A DNA stretch of 64,000 nucleotides from Diphasiastrum complanatum (lineage: Eukaryota > Streptophyta > Lycopodiopsida > Lycopodiales > Lycopodiaceae): positions 16,345,775 through 16,409,774 of the forward strand of contig CM055098.1 in assembly GCA_029204225.1 (NCBI GenBank), written 5' to 3'. The notes under the pieces were generated by a model. That model was not told the DNA's origin and ran no database searches. It saw only the letters and a list, made by a program, of their open reading frames with translations. Position 1 is the first letter of the stretch; each line of letters starts with the position of its first letter. Below are positions 10,728 through 20,465 of the stretch, piece after piece. Position numbers and translations under genes: made by a program.

Positions 10728-11352
10728 CTATTCGAAAGAAAATCTATGTGATGGTCTACCCCTAGAGGGGGTAGACCCCTCAGGCAACTGCTCAGGAAAT
10801 ATGCCACTATATTCCTCCCTAAGTCTTTTAAAGATTGTACCCCCCGGTGTAGATTCTAGATTGGCATATGGAGATACATCAATATTGAAATTTTGAGTAA
10901 CAAATGCATCCGACATATAACATTTATCTTTCAAATAACATAAATACGAGTGATACTCAGAATTCAATAAACATTCATTTGCTTCATCACTAGTTACATA
11001 AGGTAGTTCAGGCACATCACCTTTAAGATGGACTAGTAAGCCATTATGCAAGAAGGATGAACTATGAGTTATGTAATCCATTTTTTAGCAACTCATTCCT
11101 AGCATAAAACCAATCTTTACCTAGGATTAAAGCTTATCAAGATTCATGATATGAAATAACAAACTATCTACATCTTAAATCTTCAATGGTACGTGAGAGT
11201 TCTCCAGTTGTTGTCATCTGAACCACATACTTGTGTTCACTTGGTGCGATTGCCAGCCAAAACTTTTGCACCAAATTAGCATTAATAAAACTATGCGTAG
11301 AACTGTCGTCAAATAAAACACTTACAAATTGGTTGCTTATGAGCCCCGACAT
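10728..11352 (-). pseudogene. gypsy protease and RT linker
   Basis: VLFDDSSTHSFINANLVQ (about 11,310) occupies the place of the retropepsin motif LFDSGASHSFI, so the catalytic DSG has become DDS. The next segment, with FPEQLPEGSTPSR, is the usual lead-in to RT. Dead by stops and by loss of the active-site triad. Confidence 0.7.
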
Positions 11353-11423
11353 TCATGCAAATGAAGTCGTGAGGTCCAAAAATCATGATATTAAAACAAC
11401 AATTACTACAAAATGTTTCATCC

Positions 11424-12263
11424 TTAAAAGGATACATTAATGTAAGAAATTGAAAAATTACTTGGTGTCTTGAAAGTGCGGCCACCATTCTTCTTTTTCT
11501 TCAGGCAATCCTTGGAGAAGTGCCCCTTCTCCATGCTGGAGAAATGTAACCCTTCGAACTTGGCCTTATCGAAGTCCGCTCTCTCCAATCGAGGGCGTTT
11601 CTTCTTCTTTCTCAATGCATAAGTTGTGTCAACAACTTTTTCTTTACTCTTTTTTTGAGAAAGAGGTCTGAAGAGGGTTTGTCCTTGGATTCGAGCTTTT
11701 GGCTTTATTGCTCTTTGTGGGTTATTTGGTGTGTATCATCGGAAATCATGCATAGTTGTAAATCGATGATAGTATTCAAAATCGTCCAAGACTGACATAA
11801 ATGCGGCCTTAAAAGTTACCTTGAAATCCTCCCAAGTAGTCGGAACTATTGCTCACTCTTTGAGATCTTACGTGTCGATTCTAGAGTTGTCTAGCATATC
11901 GTGCATGGAAAAGTGAGACGTCCATCAATCTAGCCATGCCAAGACAACATCCTGAGGCCTTTCCTTTTTGTTCCCAATAAAGAATTATGGGATAAACTTT
12001 GGGTTCAGGAGAGCTTGACGAGATTATGACAAGGCCTTCATCTCAGCTTCCGCTCGCTCATGTTTCGACCGAATATCCACAATCTGTCGTTGAAGCAGAT
12101 TAATGGCGCGGACCATTTCCTCCATATCGACCTGTGCGGAGCCTGGAGCTTGAGTTGCCTCCATAGGGGAGTTCATGGAAAAAGTAGGGGGGTAGCAAAA
12201 AACTAGAGGGGAAATGGAGAGCAATGGTATCAAAATCGTAAAAGACCATGAAGTATAGCTCAA
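11424..12263 (-). pseudogene. gypsy gag remnants
   Basis: A basic segment precedes SSMEKGHFSKDCLKKK, which looks like a zinc knuckle whose first cysteines are lost (EKGHFSKDC remains). The N-terminal piece MEATQAPGS...VRAINLLQRQIVDIRSKHERAEAEM is a short predicted coiled coil. Frames are broken between the two. Confidence 0.5.
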
Positions 12264-12766
12264 GAAACAAAAATATGCACAACCTTGAACTAAGGGAGAC
12301 TCAACTTGAACTTTGAAAAGTGGAGTTAGGGAAAGTGAACATATTTTCCTTTACTCCCTTCCTCCAAGCTCCTCCCCTCTATTCCATGCAAAAATGACAA
12401 GTGGGGCCCAAGAAAGGCCCCACTTGTTCCTTCTATAAGTTGGATTCTATGTGAAAGCCCCAAAGGTTGCTACATGGCATAAGGACTCCAAATCCTCATG
12501 AAAAGTAATTTTGGCCCCACTCCCCTCCTCTTCCCTCATACGTACCTCAATCCCATTCCAAGCTTTTGAAATTTTGCAGGTATAGAGGGAGGAGGAAGAA
12601 GGAGGTGGTCCGACCAATAGAAGGACAAAGAACTAGAATATATCAAAGTAAAGAAGCTTAAGCTTTATAGCTAAGCTTTACAAAATATTGAGTACAAACT
12701 TTTCTTGGGAGGGAGTCTGGGTTTGAGGTATGGCTTCAAAATAGAATTTAACTGCTCTACATTCAT

Positions 12767-12770
<4 letters not shown>

Positions 12771-12820
<50 letters not shown>
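12771..12820. repeat. (TC)25 microsatellite
   Basis: An uninterrupted TC dinucleotide run. Open frames through it on both strands (Ser-Leu or Arg-Glu repeats) are artefacts. Confidence 0.95.
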
Positions 12821-12824
<4 letters not shown>

Positions 12825-13727
12825 ACCACATTTCTCACAACACTAATTGCATGCAAGTACCACAGTCCAAATCCCATACATCGAAGCCACCTGAGTCAAA
12901 TGTTTGTGGCCAAGACAAGGAGGACTCAACTGGATCTAACTAGATTTTTCATTCTAGCGCATACATATGTAGCTTAATGATTTAGTTTGTATATTTTTTT
13001 GTACTTGGACTATTTATGTTCTTGGACCATTTATGTATGACTATTTTGCTAATCATAATTGTCTTTTGTGTCTTTAATTGCATGGAATTTAACTTCAACA
13101 GCCATGACACCACCATCGCCGTTGTAGAAAATCGAGGGCTGAGCATGTCCGCCATCGCTAGAGTCCGGAATTGTAATGATTTTTGGACCACTTTGGTTAT
13201 TTGTTGTCTTGCAATACTCGTTATGAAATATCTTAGAAATAGTTTGCCAATTTCTATTTAGTTGAATCTTGTTGGGAATTACTTGCAAGCAAAATACATT
13301 ATGGGAGGGGGAAGGACGCCCTTCGAGGATGTTACATTCAGAAAGGGTGTCTAAGGGCTGATACCCTTCCCCAAGCAGAATGCCCAAATAGGCGTCCTTC
13401 CTTGATGTGAAATTCATTTTACATTGTTTTTCTTTTTCTTTTTTGTTGTAATTTTTTTTCACACACATTCCAAACGAAAGGTGTGTGTAAAGAAAACAAA
13501 CTTTTTGAAGTGCACCTTTTGAGTGACGGAAGGTGCATATAAAAAGATTTACCATAAAAATGTTTGCCTCACAAATTACTTTTTGTGAGACTCCTCCATT
13601 TCCTTAATGAAAATGTTAAAACTGATTTTACGTTCAAAAAAATTTCGCAAAGCCCGTTAAGCAACTAATTTTTTGAAATTCATAGTGTAAAAAAATGGTC
13701 AAAGCTTATAGATGGAAAATAAGTGGC
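12821..13727. other. no gene seen
   Basis: Several medium frames overlap one another on both strands without a recognisable domain. No LTR edges seen. A phrase near 12,720-12,770 (minus: GAATGTAG...TTAAA...TTGAAGCCATA) resembles 26,505-26,545 on the plus strand, so part of this is a dispersed repeat. Confidence 0.4.
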
Positions 13728-13740
13728 CATGCTAAAAATG

Positions 13741-13825
13741 CTTCTTGGTTTCCAAGGGGACGCTCAAACGTAGGACCAAAGAAAGTCAGGATGCCAAGCT
13801 AACCAAGTGAACCAACCCTCTTGGT
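13741..13825 (-). mobile_element. minimal tRNA-derived SINE, copy A
   Basis: Same sequence family as the copies at 13,897, 25,719, 38,925 and 53,783. On the minus strand the A-box-like (GGTTGG-type) and B-box-like regions are mutated, but the body is clear: GGCATCC..., CTTTGGTCC, and CCTTGGAAACCAAGAAG at the 3' end. Flanking direct repeats CATGCTAAAAATG (13,728-13,740) and CATGCTAAAAAATG (13,826-13,839) are a target-site duplication, which shows retroposition of just this 85-bp unit. Confidence 0.8.
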
Positions 13826-13896
13826 CATGCTAAAAAATGGGATGTGGTTATTAATAAGAGAAAAAGAGAGAGACAAGAGTGGCCACGTGAGAAATG

Positions 13897-13981
13897 CTTC
13901 TTGGTTTCCAAGGGGAGGCTCAAACCTGAGACCAAAGAAACTTTGGATGTCAACCTAACCAAATGAGCCAACCCGTTGGTT
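13897..13981 (-). mobile_element. minimal tRNA-derived SINE, copy B
   Basis: 85-bp unit of the same family, again reading towards the lower coordinate. The target-site duplication is CCACGTGAGAAATG (13,883-13,896) and CCACCTGAGAAATG (13,982-13,995), one mismatch. It lies only about 70 bp from copy A, in sequence that is itself partly duplicated (both are followed by a GGGATGTGGTTATTAATAA phrase). Confidence 0.8.
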
Positions 13982-13990
13982 CCACCTGAG

Positions 13991-14029
13991 AAATGGGATG
14001 TGGTTATTAATAATAACCACATCCCATTT
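13991..14029. repeat. 39-bp perfect palindrome
   Basis: AAATGGGATGTGGTTATTA, one central A, then its exact reverse complement: 19-bp arms with a 1-base loop. A half copy (AAATGGGATGTGGTTATTA) occurs at about 13,834. As RNA or single-stranded DNA it would form an extended hairpin. It could be the relic of a foldback element or a head-to-head duplication. Confidence 0.85.
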
Positions 14030-14035
14030 ATTGAT

Positions 14036-14640
14036 AATGAGAGAGAGAGAGAGAATATGTGGGCAATGATAGACAAAAAGTGTTTTGTCTATCCTCATTG
14101 GTCCACGTTGCCCTAAAACTTATTTGAAGGGCATTTGAAGTGCATTTGAAATGGCTTGAAAATGACATGTGCATTTAAAAATTTTCAAAGAGAGAACATG
14201 TGACTTTTGAAATTCATAAAAAGAGAAGTTTCTAGAAAGAGAGAAAGGTATAAAAGGGCAAGAGAGAGAAAGAGAGGCGTGCATCACGATAAAGAGAGAG
14301 AGAGAGGCGCTGTTTTTATCTTTTAAAGTTTTTTTTAAGGTTTTTTTTAGGTTTCACATGAAAAATAGCAATAATGTGACTTGTGAGAGAGAGAGAGAGA
14401 GAGTGTGTGTGTGAGTGAGTGACTCTGTGCTGAGTGAGTGATGCCTTGCGCTGAGTGAGTGATGCCTTGCAATCAATGGCTTGCTATTTACTTTAATGTG
14501 ATTTTTGAGAGAGAGAGAGAGAATGTGTGTGTGCGCGTGTGTGTGTGTGAGTATGTGTGTGTGTGTGTGTGAGTGTGAGTGTGAGCGTGAGCGTGTGAGA
14601 GAGAGTGAGAGTGAGTGAGTGAGTGACGCCATGCAATCAA
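14036..14640. repeat. compound GA/GT microsatellite zone with a duplicated block
   Basis: GA runs occur at 14,039-14,053, 14,295, 14,386-14,402 and 14,507-14,521, with GT-rich runs at 14,403-14,415 and 14,524-14,590. A block that includes GCAATCAATGGCTTGCTATT appears at about 14,469 and again at about 14,633, so the array has a segmental duplication. Thr/His- or Ser/Leu-rich frames through it are artefacts. Confidence 0.9.
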
Positions 14641-15038
14641 TGGCTTGCTATTTACTTTATTGGATTCCCTCGCACAAACAAAAACTAAAAAGAAAAAGAA
14701 AAAGAAAACGAAAACGAAAAAGGAAAAGGAAAAGGGTAGTGAGCTGTTTCCCACACTCCAGTTTTTGCATCAAACTCTCGAAAATTGTTCTAGCTGTTCG
14801 AATGCTCGTCACTTTTCTCTTCTCTTCTCTTGAGAGTTTTCGCTCTCCACTGATTTCGCATTATCAACTTCCAAAAATTTCGGCATTCAGGAGCTTAATT
14901 TGGGCCAAAATTCTCAAGCTGCTGAGCCAAAATCAGGAAGGGAAGGCGAAGATCCGCTGGATAGATTGACGTAGATTTATTCGCCCTATTCCTCTCTCAA
15001 AGCACAATAGCACCAAATTATTTGCTTCAGGTTGGCGC

Positions 15039-15046
15039 TATAAAAA
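15039..15046 (+). promoter_or_regulatory. probable TATA box of the gene at 15.3-18.5 kb
   Basis: TATAAAAA lies in a GC-flanked context, about 280 bp before the first recognisable coding exon on the same strand. Transcription start would be expected around 15,070, leaving room for a leader and a small first exon. Position and sequence are seen; function is inferred. Confidence 0.45.
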
Positions 15047-15320
15047 GCAGCAAGTTGTCAAGGTTGCAGCTGCAATTACATTTTTCATCACTTTGATATC
15101 ACTGAACTGATGTGTCTGCCTGTCGCAGAGTTGAACACTTGTGATCGATTGCCAACAGTCATTTCAGTGGACGAGTAGGTTATAGACTCTGTGGAGTTTT
15201 TGGCCCGTTAATCATTAGCCCAATCGCATGGCATGAATGGTATATCTCACCTATTTTGCTACGGATTATGATGCTAAAACTGCAACCTTCAAAGTATGTC
15301 AAATCAACATCTTGTTATAG

Positions 15321-18300
15321 ATTATTACACTGAATTGTCATCTCCAAACTGTGGCAAATCAGCACGACCTTCCTTCCTTGTTCAATGTACTAAACTGGCT
15401 AGAAGATAGGTTTAAATCCCGCCCTTCTGTAGTGTCGAAAAAGAATTTATTGGCATATATGGAAACAGGTCACAGGATGGAAGATGGTTTATGGGAAGAT
15501 GCTAAGGCATTTATCTTAGCCTGTAAGGATGGTGAAGAAGTCAGTGTTGAGAGGAATGCAGCCACCGATGAACTGCTTCAACAATTTTTCTTAGCTCATG
15601 GGTTTACAGTAAGTTCAGATGAAAAGTTCCTCTATGCGTCAAAGCCGAACCAGGACGCCCCTTCTGAGCTAGAACCCATCTCTCTTGAAGCTTGCACCGT
15701 AATTGAATATGTTCAAAGTGGTCAGATTGTATCTTCTCCACCACCGCCAAAAGCTTCTGATGAGCTAGAACCTGCAGTCGCCGAGATTGAACCTGCGTTT
15801 GTAAGCTCAGATGAGAATTGCCTTTGTGCAACACATGAGCCGATCCAATGCTCTGCTGTTGAACCTCTCCGTCCTGACAGTCCAGAATCCAATACTGAAC
15901 CCTTTGTCCTTCGTGCCCGTCCACTATCCTATGGCATTCCAAAAACAAGAACTTTGTATTCTCGTATTCCAGAAGATACTAAATTACCGCGTATAGTATC
16001 CTATAATTCAAAAGCTGATACTGATGAAACGCCCAAAATTATGGGTATTCTATGGCAAGGTGCGGTAGCTATAACTGAACTTGTTAAAAGGTGTCTTATT
16101 GCAGCAGTTGAAACTGTTCTAAGGTGTTTTTCAGTACCACAGGAACCACAGTTTAGCGACAAAGACAAACCTCTTCTTCTTCAAATCCACAGGGAAAGTG
16201 AGCATGATGAAGGCACTGGGACAGTAGCCAACATTGAAAATCATGTTCAAAGGAGTGGTGCACTAGTCACAATTGGAGATGTTCTAAGGCGTATTGCACG
16301 AGTAACCACATTTGGAAGTTCTAGAAGGTGTGGTGCAGTAGCAGATGAAAGATGGATCGACTTCATGCGGCTCTCTGGCAATGCACCTCGTGAGATTGAA
16401 GATTTTGGCAACAATCTCACAAGAAAACTCCCTCGCAAGCAAGTGCCTTTCTGCTCCTTTTGCTTTGTATCCTCCTACAAGCGAGACCTTGGTGGTGGCT
16501 TTTTGGCTAGAATTGTGATCGACAAACTACAATGTGGAGTCCTCAATAGTTTTCAGGAAAGTACAAAGCGGGGTTTCTTTGTGGAGAATTTCATCATTTC
16601 TATGGAGCCTCAGGGATCTTCTTGTGCTGCCATTCTACGCTTCACTCCAGAGCCTGATAATATCAAGTGGCAAGTCCAGAACAGAGAAATGAGATCCGTA
16701 AATGTAGGTGAGATTTTGAATTTTCAACTACTATGTCGTATTTGTTGTTGGATCCATTTTAAAGGTTGTAAATTGTAATAGTATTCAAGGTATTTGTACC
16801 GTCTGTAGGTGATAGAAAGTAGTTGTAAATTGTGTTATATCAGAGAAATACTACTACACCTACATCTTGACAAAAAGTAAATCTTAAATCGGAACACCAC
16901 ACACTTATGTGTGGAATACGTATGTACCTTAGATTTGGAATGAACTTAAGGGTATCAGAAACCTTTCATCTTCAGACTGATACTTATCTAACTCATAAAC
17001 AATTCTGTGCATGAACATCTAGATTCTGCAACCTTCTATTAGATATAATTTTCCTGTTTCTATGTCAAATGTCATCTTAGTAGATTCTCTATTTATTGCA
17101 GATATTTAGTCCTATTCTTTTGGCTTATGCCCAATTGTGGAAGTCCTTGGTTGAAAGTTGATTTACAGATCTCTCACCAGGATATATCAATCTTAAATAA
17201 ACCTTTCTTGCTCTCGACCATTAGTTTGTATTTGGGCACCTCAATTTTTGTTTGCATGAGGTCGACCATATTGCACTTTGTCTATGTTTATCCTCATGTT
17301 CTAACAGGGTTTATAATTGAAATGTTCACTCAATGCAGAACTCCCCCACCAGGGAACTGTCTTGATAGGAATCTTCAAATCAATGGCATAAAATGTTTTT
17401 CTACACCATTTAACATTACTTTAAGTCAACTGATTTTCATTCTTGTCAAAATTAATGCATGGCCCTAGAGTCTCTAATTGAACAATACTCACAACCTTAT
17501 AAAGATAGTCTTTGATAATTCACTTTAACATGTGAGACAAAATTAGGAAAATAAATTGCCTCTTTTAGCCTTGAAAGATATCTCATCATACTAAATATTT
17601 GTCTTCAACTATTGGCATCTTAAAGAGAATTCCATAGTTGCTAGACGTTAAATGGAAAATTCAACTATTTCCATGGATTAGGTATGTCTTTTCGAATTTC
17701 AACATCCCGTCGACTGTGACGCAAATCTATGTGTTTTGTGTGTTGCATGATGGTTCCTTTAATATGTACATACAATCGAGGTCAACCGAATAGATGAAAT
17801 ATCCCATGTGTGAATAGTTTTGTGAATATATTTTTTCTTCTATATAGTTTTGTGAAGTTACAAGATATGAGCAATTGTAATCATGTGTTTCCTTCTATAT
17901 ACACATACATATACCTTCGTAAAGGGATCATATGGTGGCAATTTTTTCTTGCATTAGAATGCACTCTTCGAGTATTATCCACTTCTTCTAACAAGTCGGC
18001 AACAACAGGTTTACCAACCAGTGGTGTTCCAATTGGTCTCAAAGAATCCATTGAAACAAATGCGGTGTATGATTATCAACTATGGTCGTGGAAGCCGGTA
18101 TTCAAGAGTCAAAAGCCCTCTGTGTGTCAATTTTCTTGGCACATGGAGTGGTGGAAAACCCCAAGATTAAAATATAATGTTGAAAAACCTGAGAGATGCG
18201 GTTTTCCGATTCCAGAACTTCCGTACAATGGTGATAGCTTTTTCCTTCCCAGTGGCATCACTTCTGTGGAGTGGCATGTACCACCAGGGAAAGTGAGTTC

Positions 18301-18472
18301 TAAGCGTAGGCTTTCATGGTCTTTCAATTTGAAAGCCAAACTAAGATACGTGGAGATCACAAGAAGGAAAATATTTCATGATTTTGGTCTTCCTATTATT
18401 ACACACAGTCATAGTGATGAACGTGAGGTCATAATCCCTTTTAAGGATGTTCTTGAGCTTGAGTTGCCTTAA
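15321..18472 (+). CDS. unrecognised two-exon (or more) protein gene
   Basis: Exon 1 is open from an acceptor-like AG at 15,319-15,320 to a donor at 16,708 (GTGAGAT). The exon from 17,958 (after GCATTAG) to the TAA at 18,472 joins it in frame: the last G of exon 1 plus AA completes a Glu codon. The intron is 1,250 bp. The joined frame is about 630 codons without a stop. I found no domain that I can name. Visible features are an acidic, Pro-rich middle (about residues 110-220), a hydrophobic stretch ILWQGAVAITELVKRCLIAA, and a C-terminal, Trp/Arg-rich beta-like region (DYQLWSWKPVF, WHMEWWKTPRLKYN, ELPYNGDSFFLPSG). No ATG begins the exon; the first in-frame ATG is near 15,459, so an upstream exon or that ATG is used. 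No damage is visible, so it is probably a real gene. An alternative in-frame terminal exon at 17,338 is possible. Confidence 0.65.
16708..17957 (+). other. intron of the unrecognised gene
   Basis: It begins GTGAGATTTTG and ends TTCTTGCATTAG, consistent with plant splice sites, and is AT-rich. Inside, an AG at 17,336-17,337 is followed by an in-frame stretch (VELPHQGTVLIGIFKSMA then TAA) that would give an earlier alternative C-terminus. No other gene is seen in it. Confidence 0.55.
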
Positions 18473-19670
18473 TTTTGGTCTTGTAATGGTATGATACATT
18501 TGCCTAAGTTGTAGCACAACAATAATAAAGCTATGTGCCATAGGCTGACATTTACAGGCGGCAATTTTTATAGCTTATTGTTTAGTGGAACTATATAGAA
18601 GTGTTGTAGATCAATAAGATTTGTTTATTTGAAGTTCCAGTGGATCTTAGATTAATGTTTAGTTATCGAGAAACTTGACTCTCTTCCCATTTTTTAATGA
18701 TTTCAAATTTGAAAACGATACAAATGACTCATGGAGGAGCAATAGCAATAACATGATAGAAAACAATTTGTAAAAAATACTCTTAAGAGACTTTTGGAAT
18801 GCCAAAATGTTTTCCTCTCAATATTTGATCACATTCAAAAGCTAACATTCACGAATAGTAAAAACTCAAAACAACAATAGCATTTTGAACATATGGTTGC
18901 CATCATCGCCAAAGCTGAACATTTGTTCGCCGCCATCTCAAAAAATGAAAATTTGTTTGCTGCCAGTTCAGAAGGTGTCATATCCATATATTCATATGAG
19001 TTTCCTTACAGTATTTTCATGCTACTTTACTTTTTGAGATTAATCTAATGTTGTCAAAGTATTGCTTATTACTAAGTGTTCTACCTATGGCAAAGTTTCA
19101 TTCTCTTCATGTAGATCGTTCTCTAGAGTACGTCGGACCACTTCATTCAAGGAATTCAAAATAACATATTCAAATATAAGAAAATTCTATAAGTGAGCTT
19201 ACAAATTAGAGTGATAAAATCATAGTTGCATTACATGTAATGCATATTTCATGCTTTTCTTAAGTGAAAGATATGGAGTTGTTGAATAAAAAGACAAAAA
19301 GTAACAAAAGAAGATGATTGGTAACAAAGGATATTTGTGATCTTTTTTGAAGATTTGGTCATAAAAAAAGAATGATAGGTACATTCAAGTTAGTTTAGTT
19401 GTTTTTTATGTTGTTTGAATAATGTTGTATTAATACAATTATCAGTGGTATTAGTTATTTCTACTTAGTTGATTAAATGAGTTTTAGCATTGAATTATAG
19501 TCGATAAAGTGTTGTTCCGACCATTTGTTTTAACTTTTATGGGCCATTGATATTTGTTATGCAGATCTACACTGGTTTGCCCAAGAACATTTGATACATG
19601 ATTCTTCTAAGTGGAAAATCATGAAGTTCTATCCTGGCTTTTTTAAGTCAACAAAATGAATGCTGGGCAA
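18473..19670. other. 3' flank and intergenic DNA, no gene
   Basis: An AATAAA-like signal (AATAATAAAGC) lies at about 18,520, within 50 bp of the stop of the upstream gene, and could direct polyadenylation. The remainder is AT-rich with no supported frame or repeat. Confidence 0.5.
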
Positions 19671-19675
19671 TAATC

Positions 19676-19683
19676 TATATATA
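19676..19683 (+). promoter_or_regulatory. probable TATA box of the AG-peptide-like gene
   Basis: TATATATA is followed about 25-50 bp later by a GC-rich hairpin and a C run, then a GA-rich leader up to the ATG at 19,948. Spacing to a likely start near 19,707 fits a plant core promoter. Inference only. Confidence 0.45.
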
Positions 19684-19693
19684 CGAAAACTAC

Positions 19694-19750
19694 TTGGGTT
19701 TCCGGGCAGCTCACGCTCGGAAACCCAACCCCCCCCCCCCCCCCCCCCCC
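19694..19750 (+). repeat. perfect hairpin followed by a C22 run
   Basis: TTGGGTTTCCG (19,694-19,704) and CGGAAACCCAA (19,718-19,728) are exact reverse complements with a 13-base loop. Then 22 consecutive C residues run from 19,729 to 19,750. The complementary strand therefore has G22, able to form G-quadruplexes. It sits between the TATA box and the ATG of the next gene. Confidence 0.9.
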
Positions 19751-19947
19751 GCGCTCTGACATTCAAAAACGTTCGGTATCTTTCCCGAAGGAAAAGCTTG
19801 CATCGAGCACGATCGTTCTATTTCTCTCTTTCGGGCGAGCATCGAGATAGGGAGAGAGATAGAGAGGGCGATCGATCGAATGAGGGAGAGCAGTGTTTTG
19901 GTGATCTGGTGAAGGAAGGAAGGAAGGAGGAGGTTGGGCGTGAGGAG

Positions 19948-20298
19948 ATGGTGCGCTTCTTTGCAGTGTCTGTGATTGTAGTGTTGATCCCAGTGTTTCT
20001 TCCTTCGGTGCATGCCCAACGACCGTCTCCTGCTCCCACCAGTGATCGCAAGCGCTCTTCTCTTCTTTTTGCCTTGCCCGTTTCTGCTTTGCTTTGCTTC
20101 GTTTGCGTGTTTTGTTGTATTTGTCTTGTTTGCTGCTTTTCTTTCTCCTCGCCATTTTCGATCCAGCAGCCGCTGCTACCGCTGCGATGGCGCTGGATAG
20201 AAGGAAATGGATCTGGCATTTCCACGTTCTCCTTCATCCTACTCTCCAGCCTCGCTGACGCCTGCTCATCGTCCGCACCTCAGGCTTTCATGATATGA
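19948..20298 (+). CDS. candidate arabinogalactan-peptide-like secreted protein
   Basis: The ATG is the first with a signal peptide: MVRFFAVSVIVVLIPVFLPS then VHAQ, with cleavage expected after the HA or AQ. The mature start RPSPAPTSD closely resembles the short Pro-Ala/Ser-Pro stretch ending PTSD in plant AG-peptides, cell-wall proteoglycans with O-glycosylated hydroxyproline and a GPI anchor. In known AG-peptides the next 20-25 residues are a hydrophobic anchor signal. Here a basic RKRSS is followed by a long Cys/Phe/Leu-rich hydrophobic stretch and an extra tail, giving 116 residues instead of about 60. A splice at the GT within the TSD codons (ACCA|GTGAT), moving the anchor to a later exon, is possible; one candidate acceptor lies near 20,337. 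The first exon is fairly convincing, the C-terminus is not. Confidence 0.5.
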   Translation: MVRFFAVSVIVVLIPVFLPSVHAQRPSPAPTSDRKRSSLLFALPVSALLCFVCVFCCICLVCCFSFSSPFSIQQPLLPLRWRWIEGNGSGISTFSFILLSSLADACSSSAPQAFMI

Positions 20299-20390
20299 CC
20301 TGTATTGATGCATTCAGATCACAGGTGAAACCACAGGTGACTCATACATTGATCTTCCTCAGATCTATAGCTCTAGCCTCTCAGGAGGAT

Positions 20391-20456
20391 GCTCAGCAGG
20401 TGGGCAGTCATTGCTCAGCAGGTGGGCAGTCATTGCTCAGCAGGTGGGCAATCATT
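20391..20456 (+). repeat. 22-bp tandem repeat, three units
   Basis: GCTCAGCAGGTGGGCARTCA plus TT is repeated at 20,391, 20,413 and 20,435, then decays. It lies 90 bp past the AG-peptide-like frame and has no evident function. Confidence 0.9.
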
Positions 20457-20465
20457 GCTCAGGTG

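Larger units (their letters stand above)
10190..12270 (-). mobile_element. Ty3/gypsy fragment (gag, protease, RT start)
   Basis: On the minus strand the order is a gag segment with a coiled-coil (about 12,263 to 12,020), a broken zinc knuckle, an aspartic-protease relic, an RT linker and the RT N-terminal half. The direction is consistent, but the frame changes often. No LTR or PBS was found. It differs in sequence from the 4.3-7.1 kb family, so this is a second gypsy lineage. Confidence 0.75.

Noticed and set aside
13738-13996. Functional tRNA genes at the A/B-box sequences
   Set aside because: The boxes are present, but arm pairing is poor, no proper anticodon arm forms, and the units are flanked by target duplications, so they are SINEs.
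14354-14754. Long Ser/Leu/His/Thr-rich open frames
   Set aside because: They are translations of GA and GT microsatellites on the reverse strand.
19660-19947. Extending the AG-peptide-like protein upstream of the ATG at 19,948
   Set aside because: The longer frame would encode a poly-Pro from the C run and charged GA-derived text ahead of a clear signal peptide.
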